Notes: generated by a model not told the origin, from the sequence alone. 60,656 nt of DNA from Candidatus Mediterraneibacter faecipullorum (GCA_019119675.1 DWWO01000134.1:1-60656); one strand, 5' to 3'; positions 33,977 to 44,214 are shown, counted from the stretch's first letter. Translations and numbers: made by a program.

Positions 33977-35506
33977 ATGGTGGTTAAAGTCATACTGCTT
34001 GTTGTATTTTTTGCAGTTATGGTGGGCGTGGGAATTTATGCGAGAAGACATGCCACAAGTGTAGACGGATTTGTGCTGGGCGGCAGATCAGTGGGGCCGT
34101 GGCTTACAGCGTTTGCCTATGGTACTTCATATTTCTCTGCTGTTGTATTTGTGGGATATGCGGGGCAGTTCGGCTGGAAATACGGAATCGCCAGTACGTG
34201 GATCGGTATCGGGAACGCAGTGATCGGGAGTCTGCTTGCGTGGGTCGTACTCGGACGCCGTACAAAAATCATGACGCAGCATCTGGGCTCTAAGACAATG
34301 CCGGACTTCTTCGGACAGCGCTATAACAGCAAACCACTGAAGATCGCGGCGTCTGTGATCGTCTTTGTATTTCTTATACCGTACACAGCATCGGTATATA
34401 ATGGCCTATCCAGGCTCTTTGAAATGGCATTCAATATCCCGTATGCGTGGTGCGTGATCGCAATGGCGGTCTTTACTGCTCTGTATGTGATTCTGGGTGG
34501 CTATATGGCAACAGCGATCAACGATTTCATTCAGGGTATTATCATGCTGATAGGTATTGTTGCAGTGATCGCGGCAGTATTAAACGGACAGGGCGGATTT
34601 ATGCATGCGGTTTCCGAGATGGCCCAGCTCCCAAGCGATGTTGCTGTTACAGAAGGGCAGCCGGGAGCGTTTACATCTTTCTTCGGACCTGATCCGCTCA
34701 ATCTGCTCGGCGTTGTCATATTGACGTCTCTTGGAACCTGGGGACTGCCTCAGATGATCGGAAAATTCTATGCGATAAAAGATGAAAAATCCATCAATAC
34801 CGGAACTGTCATTTCCACATTGTTTGCAGTAGTCGTTTCAGGTGGATGCTATTTCCTCGGCGGTTTTGCCAGACTTTTTGACAGCCCTGAGATCTACGAT
34901 ACGACATCGGGAGCAGTGGTATATGACAGCATTATCCCGCATATGCTTTCAGCACTGCCGGATATCCTGATCGGCATTGTTGTCGTGCTGGTGCTGTCAG
35001 CTTCTATGTCTACACTGTCCTCGCTGGTGCTGACATCCAGTTCTACCATGACACTGGATCTCATAAAAGACAATGTGGTGAAAAATATAAGTGAAAAGAA
35101 ACAGATCATCACCATGCAGATCCTGATCATCTTTTTCCTTGTGGTATCTGTGGTGATCGCTCTTGATCCGCCTACATTTATCGCACAGCTCATGGGGATT
35201 TCATGGGGTGCGCTGGCAGGTGCTTTCCTCGCTCCGTTTATGTACGGCCTCTATTGGAAAGGCGTTACCCGCGCAGGTGTGTGGGCAGGATTTATCGCGG
35301 GCGTCGGCCTGACTGTGGCAAATATGTTCATCGGATTTATCGAATCTCCGATCAACGCAGGCGCCGCAGCCATGGTACTGGGTCTGATCGTAGTGCCGGT
35401 GGTGAGTCTGATCTCGCCGAAACTGGAGAAAAAGAAAGTGGATGAGATCTTCGAGTGCTATGAAGAAAAAGTGACGATATCCAAGAAAAGATCGTTGCAG
35501 GAATAA
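33977..35506 (+). CDS. Sodium:solute symporter (SSS family)
   Basis: A 509-residue, ~13-helix transporter of the sodium/solute symporter family (PutP/PanF-like). The FVLGGRSVGPWLTAFAYGTSYFSAVVFVG segment is the conserved first half of the core and contributes sodium-site residues; GLPQMIGKFYAIKD and the SASMSTLSSLVLTSSST helix 8 region are also typical. Cytoplasmic C-terminal tail of ~40 charged residues. Substrate (proline, pantothenate, sugar or carboxylate) cannot be assigned from sequence. Monocistronic, between the iteron leader and a strong terminator. Confidence 0.92.
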   Translation: MVVKVILLVVFFAVMVGVGIYARRHATSVDGFVLGGRSVGPWLTAFAYGTSYFSAVVFVGYAGQFGWKYGIASTWIGIGNAVIGSLLAWVVLGRRTKIMTQHLGSKTMPDFFGQRYNSKPLKIAASVIVFVFLIPYTASVYNGLSRLFEMAFNIPYAWCVIAMAVFTALYVILGGYMATAINDFIQGIIMLIGIVAVIAAVLNGQGGFMHAVSEMAQLPSDVAVTEGQPGAFTSFFGPDPLNLLGVVILTSLGTWGLPQMIGKFYAIKDEKSINTGTVISTLFAVVVSGGCYFLGGFARLFDSPEIYDTTSGAVVYDSIIPHMLSALPDILIGIVVVLVLSASMSTLSSLVLTSSSTMTLDLIKDNVVKNISEKKQIITMQILIIFFLVVSVVIALDPPTFIAQLMGISWGALAGAFLAPFMYGLYWKGVTRAGVWAGFIAGVGLTVANMFIGFIESPINAGAAAMVLGLIVVPVVSLISPKLEKKKVDEIFECYEEKVTISKKRSLQE

Positions 35507-35571
35507 ATGAATTCATGTTTGTTGAACGGATACCGCTGCAGTAGTAAAGATATACTAATCGAACAGCGGAC

Positions 35572-35619
35572 GCAGAAAAAGAAGATACTGCAACGCTATG
35601 CAGTATCTTCTTTTTCTGC
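35572..35619 (+). terminator. Long perfect terminator after the symporter
   Basis: A perfect 20-bp stem (35572-35591 with 35600-35619), 8-base loop, T-rich right arm; the symmetry lets it act in both directions. Just upstream CCGCTG (35533-35538) pairs with CAGCGG. The stretch 35620-35824 up to the S1 gene stop holds no convincing gene or motif. Confidence 0.8.
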
Positions 35620-35824
35620 TTGCTCATCCGGCCGGTACATTTATTTCAGCCGCAGCGCCATCTTTCAGCAAAAATTCATACAAACCGGAAGAGAACGGAA
35701 CTTCGTCGATAAAGCTGCCCCTTTCGCCCAGTTATTTGTAAATCCCGGATACGTAAGTCAACCCACTGTATCCGATTGATTTTCGAACGCTTTATCATGG
35801 GATGTCTCTCAGACAAACACGAAT

Positions 35825-36514
35825 TTACAGCTTCAGATTTTTGAAGAGATCCCCAAGGCTTGTTCCGATGTCTTCGCTCTTCGGAATTACGACTTTTTCG
35901 ACAGGCTCTTCTTTGACTTCCTCGAGAGCTTTCATGCTCAGGCTTACCTTGCCATCTTTGATGCCGATGACTTTTACTTTGACTTCATCGCCTACATTGA
36001 GTACATCTGACGGTACCTTTACACGTTTCTGTGAGATCTGGGATACGTGTACCAGACCGGAGAGTCCGTTCTCAAGTTTTACGAAAGCACCATAGTTCTG
36101 AAGTGTCTCAACTGTTCCATTTAAGACAGTTCCGACTTTCAGATTGGCGATCTGCTCTTCGCGGGCTTTTCTTTCTTTTTCTTTCAGGATCTCGCGTGCG
36201 GAGAGCACGAGACGGTTGTTTGCCTGATCTACGTCAATTACCTGCACCTCGATATCTTTCAGCAGATATGTCTCGAGATCTTCAATATAGGTAAGGGACA
36301 GCTTGGAAGCGGGAACAAATCCCCTGAGTCCCTCAACCATACAGATCACACCGCCGTTTACGACACCCTCGACCTTGACCGGAAGAACGGTTTTGTTTTC
36401 CATATATTCAGTAACCCTGTTCCAAGGATTAGCATCGTCGATATGATCCTCATAGTCAGCCATAGTTTCAACAGTTTCGTTTTCCTGCAATTCTTCTCTC
36501 ATTTCTTCGCTCAT
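35825..36514 (-). CDS. S1 RNA-binding domain protein (RpsA/YpfD-like)
   Basis: A 229-residue protein with an acidic N-terminus and two S1 domains: about residues 45-112 (VKVEGVVNGGVICMVEGLRGFVPASKLS) and 125-200 (VGTVLNGTVETLQNYGAFVKLENGLSGLVHVSQIS). Start is 36514 (MSEEMREEL) with TTGAGGTG 7 bases upstream. It is much shorter than the six-domain E. coli S1 and resembles small clostridial RpsA homologues thought to bind mRNA or ribosomes. Monocistronic, with its promoter region in 36515-36759, shared with the divergent pyrophosphatase. Confidence 0.9.
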   Translation of the reverse strand: MSEEMREELQENETVETMADYEDHIDDANPWNRVTEYMENKTVLPVKVEGVVNGGVICMVEGLRGFVPASKLSLTYIEDLETYLLKDIEVQVIDVDQANNRLVLSAREILKEKERKAREEQIANLKVGTVLNGTVETLQNYGAFVKLENGLSGLVHVSQISQKRVKVPSDVLNVGDEVKVKVIGIKDGKVSLSMKALEEVKEEPVEKVVIPKSEDIGTSLGDLFKNLKL

Positions 36515-36759
36515 TGTACAGCACCTCAACTTACTTAGATTTTCAAAAATATTTAACGTTGTCAGTATACCATAAAACAAGCGTAAAAAACAACTATTCG
36601 AAGTAAACAGAAGAAAAATGTGATAAACTTATCTTGTTGTCAATAATAAAACAGGAAGGCACAAATCCGTACAGGTGTCTTGACGAATGAAGAAAAAAAT
36701 GGCAATCTGTAATAAGGCATTATGAAGAAATGTCATGAAAATAACAGGAGTATGGATAT

Positions 36760-38409
36760 ATGAGCAAAGATAGAAATAGAAAAGTATATGTAGTGGGACA
36801 CAAGAATCCGGATACGGACTCTATTTGTTCTGCGATCGCCTACGCGGCTTTAAAGACAAACGTCACCGGCATCCCTCATGAGCCGAGAAGAGCAGGACAG
36901 TTAAACGAGGAAACCCAGTATGTACTGGAGCGATTCGGTGTGAAAGTACCGAGGCTGCTGTCTGACTTAAGGGAGCAGATCAAAGATGTGGAATTAAAAG
37001 AAGTGGACGGCTTAAAGAGCAGTGTTTCCATCCGTACTGCATGGGAGAAAATGCAGGAGTCAAATATACATACCCTTCCGGTGACAAGAGACGGAAAGCT
37101 GGAGGGAGTTATTACTATTGGCGATATCGCGAAGACCTACATGGAAGTGTACGACAGCACGATCCTCTCCAAGGCGCGCACCCAGTACCGCAATATCGCG
37201 CGGGCGGTGGACGGGGAAGTGCTCACCGGAAATGAGCACAGTTATCTTCTGAAAGGAAAAGTCGTGATCGCGGCGTCGAGCAGGATTCTGATGTCGGATT
37301 TCATCAATAAAGATGACCTTGTTATTATGGGCGACCGCAAGGATGCACAGCAGTGTGCCATCGATGTGGACGCGAGCTGTATGGTTGTCTGTCAGAATGC
37401 CCCGGTGTCCGACAAGATCATTAAACAGGCAGAAGAGAAAGAAATCGTGATCATACGGACGCCCCACGATACATTTACGGCGGCACAGCATATCAACCAG
37501 AGTATTCCGGTGAAATATTTTATGACAAAGGAGAATCTGGTCACATTTAAGATGCGGGATTATGTGGATGATGTCAAAGATGTCATGGCACGCAGACGAT
37601 TTCGGGATTTCCCCATTGTCGACAATAAAGGTAAATTCCTCGGACTTATCTCCAGACGACGTCTCTTGAATGTACGGAAGAAGCAGGTCATCCTTGTGGA
37701 TCATAATGAGAAGAATCAGGCTGTAGACGGAGTGGAAGAGGCGGAGGTGCTCGAGATCATCGATCACCACAGACTGAGCAGCATCGAGACGATGGGTCCT
37801 GTTTTCTTCCGCAATCAGCCGGTGGGATGTACTGCCACGATCGTATATCAGATGTATCAGGAGGCGGGCGTGGAACCAGACCCGGTCAACGCGGCGCTTC
37901 TCTGTTCGGCCATCATATCGGACACACTGATGTTCCGTTCGCCAACATGTACGCCGCTTGACGAAAATACAGCGAGAAAGCTTGCAGGGATCGCAGGAGT
38001 GGAGGTTGAGAATCTGGCACAGGAGATGTTCAATGCCGGCAGTAACTTAAAAGGAAAGAGCGCAGAAGAGATCTGTTTCCTTGATTTCAAACAGTTTACT
38101 GTCAATGACACAGTGTTCGGAGTCGGGCAGGTCAATTCCATGAGCGCAGATGAACTGAAAGAGATCCGAAAGATCGTTCAGCCACATCTCGAGAAAGCAC
38201 GCAGCAGCCACGGGCTCAACATGATCTTCTTCATGCTGACCAATATCATTACCGAATCCTCCGAGCTCCTCTGCTGCGGACCGGAGGCAAGAGAGAAGAT
38301 CTTAAGCGCATATGATCTGCCGGAGGACACGGAGACGATCATGCTCAAGGGGGTAGTATCGAGAAAGAAACAGCTCGTACCCACTCTGGTCGGTGCGCTG
38401 CAGCAATAG
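36760..38409 (+). CDS. ppaC: Family II manganese-dependent inorganic pyrophosphatase with CBS/DRTGG regulatory insert
   Basis: A 549-residue pyrophosphatase that hydrolyses PPi to phosphate. DHH domain motifs GHKNPDTDSICSAIAY, LVDHNE and IIDHHRLSS bind the manganese ions, and the DHHA2 domain is complete. Between them lie two CBS domains (from about residue 75 and 250) enclosing a DRTGG-like domain, the architecture of nucleotide-regulated CBS-PPases, inhibited by AMP/ADP and activated by ATP or diadenosine polyphosphates. The length equals the known clostridial enzyme. ACAGGAGTATG precedes the start. The next gene begins 9 bases after its stop. Confidence 0.95.
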   Translation: MSKDRNRKVYVVGHKNPDTDSICSAIAYAALKTNVTGIPHEPRRAGQLNEETQYVLERFGVKVPRLLSDLREQIKDVELKEVDGLKSSVSIRTAWEKMQESNIHTLPVTRDGKLEGVITIGDIAKTYMEVYDSTILSKARTQYRNIARAVDGEVLTGNEHSYLLKGKVVIAASSRILMSDFINKDDLVIMGDRKDAQQCAIDVDASCMVVCQNAPVSDKIIKQAEEKEIVIIRTPHDTFTAAQHINQSIPVKYFMTKENLVTFKMRDYVDDVKDVMARRRFRDFPIVDNKGKFLGLISRRRLLNVRKKQVILVDHNEKNQAVDGVEEAEVLEIIDHHRLSSIETMGPVFFRNQPVGCTATIVYQMYQEAGVEPDPVNAALLCSAIISDTLMFRSPTCTPLDENTARKLAGIAGVEVENLAQEMFNAGSNLKGKSAEEICFLDFKQFTVNDTVFGVGQVNSMSADELKEIRKIVQPHLEKARSSHGLNMIFFMLTNIITESSELLCCGPEAREKILSAYDLPEDTETIMLKGVVSRKKQLVPTLVGALQQ

Positions 38410-38418
38410 GAGAATTGT

Positions 38419-39129
38419 ATGGCAAAACAGACATGGAAACCGGGAAATATGATCTATCCGCTGCCCGCTGTTATGGTGAGTACAGCGGACAAAGAGGGCA
38501 ACAGCAATATTCTGACCATCGCGTGGACAGGGACTGTGTGTACGAATCCGCCCATGGCATATATATCGGTTCGTCCGGAGAGATATTCTTATCACATGAT
38601 AAAAGAGAGCGGAGAGTTCGTCATTAACCTGACAACGAAGAAACTTTCCCACGCCACAGATTATTGTGGTGTGCGTTCCGGCAGGGATGTGGACAAGTGG
38701 AAAGAATGCCGGCTGACAAAGGGCAGTGCATCGTCTCTGGAGTATGCGCCTGTGATCGAAGAAGCTCCGGTTAATATTGAATGTAAGGTAAAAAGTATTC
38801 AGGAACTGGGCAGCCATCATATGTTCCTGGCTGAGGTGACGGCAGTACAGGTGGACGAATCCTACATGGACGACAAAGGAAAATTCGATTTGAACAGTAC
38901 CGGACTGATCGCCTACTCCCACGGCGAATACCTGGATCTGGGGAATAAGCTGGGGACATTCGGGTACAGTGTGCGTAAGAAGCAGGCTCCGCGTAGACAA
39001 AAAAAAGCGGGCTGCAAAAAAGCAGATGCTAAAGATGCGGGTGGCAAAAAAGCAAATGGGAAAAATGCGGTCAGCAGAAAAGCTGCCGGAAAGAAACGCA
39101 CTACAGCGCGAAGAAAGGCGGACAGATAA
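38419..39129 (+). CDS. Flavin reductase-like protein with Lys/Ala-rich tail
   Basis: A 236-residue protein. Residues 1-185 are a flavin reductase-like FMN-binding split-barrel (VSTADKEGNSNILTIAWTGTVCTNPPMAYISVRPERYS, EFVINLTTK). The last ~48 residues (from about KKQAPRRQ) are a disordered Lys/Arg/Ala/Gly tail resembling histone H1-type repeats, absent from the ordinary family. It starts 9 bases after ppaC and its stop overlaps the next ATG by one base, so the three genes form an operon. The tail could bind nucleic acid or polyphosphate; this is inference. Confidence 0.88.
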   Translation: MAKQTWKPGNMIYPLPAVMVSTADKEGNSNILTIAWTGTVCTNPPMAYISVRPERYSYHMIKESGEFVINLTTKKLSHATDYCGVRSGRDVDKWKECRLTKGSASSLEYAPVIEEAPVNIECKVKSIQELGSHHMFLAEVTAVQVDESYMDDKGKFDLNSTGLIAYSHGEYLDLGNKLGTFGYSVRKKQAPRRQKKAGCKKADAKDAGGKKANGKNAVSRKAAGKKRTTARRKADR

Positions 39130-40154
39130 TGCTTTATTTCGAAAATGACTATTCGGAAGGCGCTCATGAAGAAGTGTTAAAACGCCTGACCGAGACAAAT
39201 ATGGAACAGCTTCCCGGGTACGGGACAGACAGGTATACGCTATCTGCAAAGGAAAAAATCTGCGCTGCCTGCGGATGTCCGGACGCAGAGGTATATTTTC
39301 TGACAGGAGGAACACAGACGAATCAGATTGTGATCAGTTCCATGCTGGACTCCCATGAGGGCGTGGTCGCGGCAGAGACAGGGCACGTAGGTACCCATGA
39401 AGCCGGAGCCATCGAGTGGACCGGACATAAGGTTCTTACATTGCCCCAGACAGACGGGAAAATATCTGCATCAGATCTGGAAGAATATCTGAGCACTTTT
39501 TATGGAGATGAAAACCATGAACACATGGTATTTCCGGGAATGGTGTATATTTCTCACCCGACAGAGTATGGGACGTTGTATACAAAAGGAGAACTTGCTG
39601 AATTATCCGCAGTCTGTAGTGAATACCGGATTCCCCTTTATCTGGATGGCGCGCGCCTCGGATATGCGCTTGCCGCGACGGACACGGATGTGACGCTTGA
39701 GGACGTTGCGGAATACTGTGATGTGTTCTACATCGGCGGGACGAAAGTGGGGGCACTCTGCGGGGAGGCTGTCGTTTTCCCGAAAGAGAATACACCGCTC
39801 CATTTTGTGACAAAGGTAAAGCAGAGAGGGGCGCTCCTTGCAAAAGGACGACTGACCGGCGTACAGTTTGACGCACTCTTTACCGATGATCTGTATCTGA
39901 AGATTGGGAAAAATGCAATAGACACTGCGAATGAGCTGAAGCAGACGCTGCGGGAGAAGGGGTATGAACTTTTTATCGATTCCCCCACGAATCAGATTTT
40001 CGTAGTGCTTGAAGATTCTCAGATGGAGAGATTAAAAGAAAATGTAGTGTTCAGTTACTGGGAAAAGAAAGATGCTGCCCACACAGTTGTGCGGTTCGCT
40101 ACAAGCTGGGCGACGAAAATGGAAGACGTGAAAAAACTGGCTGCGCTCCTTTAG
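39129..40154 (+). CDS. ltaE: Low-specificity L-threonine aldolase
   Basis: A 341-residue PLP enzyme that cleaves threonine to glycine and acetaldehyde. PLP-binding Lys is in YIGGTKVGALCGEA, and the cofactor Asp/Arg motif LYLDGARLGYAL is present. Length is normal. Translation is coupled to the flavin reductase gene by a one-base overlap (TAATG). It could equally act on beta-hydroxy amino acids such as phenylserine. It ends 17 bases before the convergent anti-sigma gene. Confidence 0.93.
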   Translation: MLYFENDYSEGAHEEVLKRLTETNMEQLPGYGTDRYTLSAKEKICAACGCPDAEVYFLTGGTQTNQIVISSMLDSHEGVVAAETGHVGTHEAGAIEWTGHKVLTLPQTDGKISASDLEEYLSTFYGDENHEHMVFPGMVYISHPTEYGTLYTKGELAELSAVCSEYRIPLYLDGARLGYALAATDTDVTLEDVAEYCDVFYIGGTKVGALCGEAVVFPKENTPLHFVTKVKQRGALLAKGRLTGVQFDALFTDDLYLKIGKNAIDTANELKQTLREKGYELFIDSPTNQIFVVLEDSQMERLKENVVFSYWEKKDAAHTVVRFATSWATKMEDVKKLAALL

Positions 40155-40171
40155 CGGGAACGCAGCTTTTC

Positions 40172-41209
40172 TTAATGATTATCTGTATTCTCCAGAGGGA
40201 AAGTGACACTCCAGTTTCCCTCTATAGAACCGGATGAAGTGATGAATTCTCCGTACAGATCATATTCGCCAAGCGTTTCAGCAGGGATTTCGGTGAAGAT
40301 ATAATCTTCATAGCTGTTTTCTCCTGCATCGTCAAAAAAAGCAACAGAACCATCGGCGCTGATCGTCTCATCGGTTTCCTTGTTTGTCAGGGCGATCGTT
40401 CCGTGATTATCCGTCTTTAAAATATCTTTATAATAAACCTGAATATGGAGATATCCGTCAACATAACCGATACCTGTCAGAGACACTCCGTCGACAGGCG
40501 AACAGATAGTGCCGGATGGTTTGAGGACCGTCAGTAAATCCTGTTCAGCAGATTCTTCGTACTTCTCTATAAATTCCGATCCGCCGATACCTCGCGGATC
40601 AACTCCCTGGGTTGTGTTGTCAAACTGTATGTCAGACAGATTTACTTCATTGATGATCCCTTTATATGTTTCTTTATTGCTCAAAATTTCCCGAAGAGAA
40701 AATGTCAGCTTATCTCCGGTGATATCCTGATCGTCCCACTGCTCGATCGTGATAAGGAATTCGGCGGTGTGAGTATCAGGATCATAGCCAGACAGAACGC
40801 AGTGGCTTGAACAGTCAAACGGGGTATTGATCTGGTAACTGTCAAAAAGGTCAATTGTTTCATCAAATTTTGTTCCCTCCAGATCCTGTACTGAAATGTA
40901 GATTTCAGCAATATTTTCATGTATATATGCTGCCGATACTTCCATACGGATACCATTGTCTTCGCAGGATAAATGCACCGGTTTGAAGAATTGCGCCGTA
41001 GCGGGTGAAACAGTGTACAGCATATTATAAAATGCAGGCATTGAAGCAGCCATTACAGGAACGGCCAGGATGAATACGAGACAAAGACAGGCCGCTATGG
41101 CACACCATTTTTTTAACCCTGTTCTTTTTGTCCGGGACTGTATATCTGCCGCATGAATATATTGCGGACTGATCAGGTCCATTTTATTCAGTAATTCACT
41201 TCCTCTCAT
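40172..41209 (-). CDS. Anti-sigma factor-like membrane protein (DUF4179 type)
   Basis: A 345-residue protein: ~35-residue cytoplasmic N-terminus (LLNKMDLISPQYIHAADIQ), one membrane helix (WCAIAACLCLVFILAVPVMAAS, about 35-56) and a large extracytoplasmic beta-rich domain. The topology and position (overlapping the ECF sigma gene by 4 bases) fit a transmembrane anti-sigma factor. The N-terminal part is too short for a classical zinc anti-sigma domain, so the mechanism may differ. I recall the outer domain as DUF4179-like. Confidence 0.8.
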   Translation of the reverse strand: MRGSELLNKMDLISPQYIHAADIQSRTKRTGLKKWCAIAACLCLVFILAVPVMAASMPAFYNMLYTVSPATAQFFKPVHLSCEDNGIRMEVSAAYIHENIAEIYISVQDLEGTKFDETIDLFDSYQINTPFDCSSHCVLSGYDPDTHTAEFLITIEQWDDQDITGDKLTFSLREILSNKETYKGIINEVNLSDIQFDNTTQGVDPRGIGGSEFIEKYEESAEQDLLTVLKPSGTICSPVDGVSLTGIGYVDGYLHIQVYYKDILKTDNHGTIALTNKETDETISADGSVAFFDDAGENSYEDYIFTEIPAETLGEYDLYGEFITSSGSIEGNWSVTFPLENTDNH

Positions 41210-41766
41210 AGAATGTACCCCTCCTTTTCAAGATAGTCACGAAGCCGGTTACGACTTCGAAACAGCATGGTTTTTACTTTGCTCTCAGAAAGAGAAAAAC
41301 GTCGTGCAATGTCTGAGACAGAATCCAGATACCAGTAGCGACGTATAAAAACATTTCTTTTTTCTTCGCTGAGTGTGCCGAGAAATTTGTTGATTGCCTG
41401 CCCTAAAACGATATCATCTATCCGGCATTCCATATCATCCGGAGCGGGAATACATTGTTCCATCTCCGCACTAAGCTCAGAAATATATGCGCTGCGTTTC
41501 AGCCGGCTGCGTTTCCGGCAGCAGTCCAGAGAAATGTGACGGGTGATCCGTGCAAGAAAAGCATACAGGTATTCTCTCGGCTCATGAGGCGGTATTGAGT
41601 TCCATGCCTTCAGGTAAGTGTCATTTTCACATTCTTCTGCTGTCTGATGATCTTTTAAGATACCATAAGCCAAAGCACGTAAATGGTCTCCATATTTTCT
41701 GGCAGTATGTTTAACGGCTGTTTCATCCCGGCACAGATACAGATCGATGATTTTATTGTCATCCAA
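41206..41766 (-). CDS. ECF-type RNA polymerase sigma factor
   Basis: A 186-residue sigma-70 family ECF factor. Region 2 (YGDHLRALAYGILKDHQTAEECENDTYLKAWNSI) and region 4 (LSEEKRNVFIRRYWYLDSVSDIARRFSLSESKVKTMLFRSRNRLRDYL) are both clear. AGGAGGGG precedes the ATG. It is coupled to its membrane partner, forming a signal-responsive switch; targets beyond self-regulation are not evident in the window. Confidence 0.93.
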   Translation of the reverse strand: MDDNKIIDLYLCRDETAVKHTARKYGDHLRALAYGILKDHQTAEECENDTYLKAWNSIPPHEPREYLYAFLARITRHISLDCCRKRSRLKRSAYISELSAEMEQCIPAPDDMECRIDDIVLGQAINKFLGTLSEEKRNVFIRRYWYLDSVSDIARRFSLSESKVKTMLFRSRNRLRDYLEKEGYIL

Positions 41767-41800
41767 AGTCTCCCCTCCTCTTTTGTTAAAAGGCCTTCAC

Positions 41801-41834
41801 TATAATAAGCGCTGTTCAGAATATGAAGGTTACA
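41801..41834 (-). promoter_or_regulatory. Possible ECF-type promoter of the sigma operon
   Basis: On the minus strand TGTAACC (41834-41828) resembles the AAC core of ECF -35 elements, with no good sigma-A -35 present nearby; an exact -10 cannot be fixed. Such autoregulatory sites are usual for ECF genes. Weak evidence. Confidence 0.3.
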
Positions 41835-41974
41835 TTTTTTAGAAGATTATAATAATATTTTACATTATGTGTTCTCAATGACAAGCTATCATAAAAAATA
41901 ACAATAAGATGTTAAGCCTCATGATGATTCATTACTAAAAGATTGAAAATACAATCAAATTCATTACTAATATA

Positions 41975-42037
41975 TTGAATAGGCAATTTAATTGTCTTAT
42001 AATAATGACTAAGAAATAAATGAATGAAGTTCATTCA
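41975..42037 (+). promoter_or_regulatory. Antitoxin promoter with operator palindromes
   Basis: TTGAAT (41975-41980), exactly 17 bases, TATAAT (41998-42003). The spacer contains the dyad CAATT-T-AATTG, and 42021-42037 is a perfect palindrome TGAATGAA-G-TTCATTCA just before the ribosome site. RelB/DinJ antitoxins repress their own operon at such dyads. Confidence 0.75.
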
Positions 42038-42052
42038 AATGGAGGGATTAAT

Positions 42053-42352
42053 ATGTCTAGTACAATACAGGTAAGAGTGGACGATGAGTTAAAAGCAAAA
42101 TCAGACAGTTTGTTTAAAGATCTTGGAACAGACACAACAACGGCAATTCGCATTTTTCTCACGCAGGCAGTAGCGTATAATGGATTTCCCTTCGAGATAA
42201 GGAGAAATTCAACTGTAAATAGTCCATATACTCCTATGTCAGAAGAAAGTATGCTGAAAAAGCTTGATGAATCAAAGAAACATGCTGATCAGGGACAATG
42301 CAGACGAGCAGACGAGGTTGTAGCGGATATGAGGACAAAATATGGACTATGA
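42053..42352 (+). CDS. RelB/DinJ-family antitoxin
   Basis: A 99-residue antitoxin. The N-terminal ribbon-helix-helix (STIQVRVDDELKAKSDSLFKDLGTDTTTAIRIFLTQAV) dimerises and binds DNA; the C-terminus wraps the toxin. The start 42053 is preceded by GGAGGG and follows the operator palindrome; an upstream ATG at 42020 would lie inside that operator. Its stop overlaps the start of the toxin remnant by 11 bases, the usual coupled arrangement. The segment is more AT-rich than its neighbours, consistent with acquired DNA. Confidence 0.9.
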   Translation: MSSTIQVRVDDELKAKSDSLFKDLGTDTTTAIRIFLTQAVAYNGFPFEIRRNSTVNSPYTPMSEESMLKKLDESKKHADQGQCRRADEVVADMRTKYGL

Positions 42353-42467
42353 AGTAATTAATTTTATCTCACACAGATACTTTATACTGTATCGCGTTGA
42401 GGGAAGTAAGGCAATAATCGATAGCATTTTTCATGAGTTGCAGGATTATGAGAATAGAATAAATTAA
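42342..42467 (+). pseudogene. ParE/RelE-type toxin with internal deletion
   Basis: A 41-codon frame overlapping the antitoxin stop. It starts MDYEV, as toxins of this group do, and passes directly into INFISHRYFILYRVE and IIDSIFHELQDYENRI, the C-terminal strands of ParE/YafQ-like toxins that from my knowledge are ~100 residues. About 60-65 residues between are missing, in frame. The join lies in ATTAATTTT. The loss of the helical hairpin should abolish toxicity, leaving an antitoxin with a residual C-terminal peptide that it might still bind. Confidence 0.75.
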
Positions 42468-42508
42468 TACTTCCAGTATATTATATATCATATCGGAGAA
42501 AATAATTT

Positions 42509-42616
42509 TGATAATCGGTTTAATCTCTGATAAATGATAATCAATCTCAACAAAGTCCTTGCTTAAATCTTTTTATTCTGTTAATATACATATAGTTAGT
42601 AAAGCCTAACTATATG
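42509..42616. promoter_or_regulatory. Metal-regulator-like sites upstream of enolase
   Basis: Two signals lie in the 230-bp gap before eno. TGATAATC occurs at 42509 and 42535, the second extended to TGATAATCAATCTCA, 12 of 14 matches to a 7-1-7 Fur-type box. Then 42589-42616 is a perfect dyad with 11-bp arms CATATAGTTAG and CTAACTATATG and a 6-base spacer; its core AGTTAG-N6-CTAACT is identical in layout to the site before DUF2325 at 5404. Both suggest iron or manganese-dependent regulation; the regulators are not in the window. Confidence 0.55.
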
Positions 42617-42635
42617 TGAATGAATCATGGAAACT

Positions 42636-43993
<1,358 letters not shown>

Positions 43994-44026
43994 AAGACGA
44001 TAAAAATAGAAAACTGTACGGGAATG

Positions 44027-44068
44027 CGGGGTGAAAGATCTGGAAACGGATTTTTCGCCCCGTGTTTT
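44027..44068 (+). terminator. Terminator of enolase
   Basis: CGGGGTGAAA (44027-44036) pairs with TTTCGCCCCG (44053-44062) with one G-U pair, followed by TGTTTTG. Confidence 0.75.
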
Positions 44069-44143
44069 GCGCGGTAATCGCGGCAGCCGGCCGCCAAATT
44101 ACAGCAGATAAATTTGTTCCATAAAAGTTGATTAAAATTGTAC

Positions 44144-44172
44144 TTGTAACAGTTGTTAATTGGGCGTATAAT
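44144..44172 (+). promoter_or_regulatory. Promoter of the MATE gene
   Basis: TTGTAA (44144-44149), exactly 17 bases, perfect TATAAT (44167-44172). The -10 lies in a small GGG...CCC dyad (44162-44178). Confidence 0.7.
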
Positions 44173-44214
44173 TACCCACGGTCTACAAAGAAGAAAAGAC
44201 ACAGGGGGACAGTT

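Noticed and set aside
35507..35779. A 90-codon frame after the symporter
   Set aside because: It passes through the perfect terminator hairpin and has no similarity or ribosome site that I can see.
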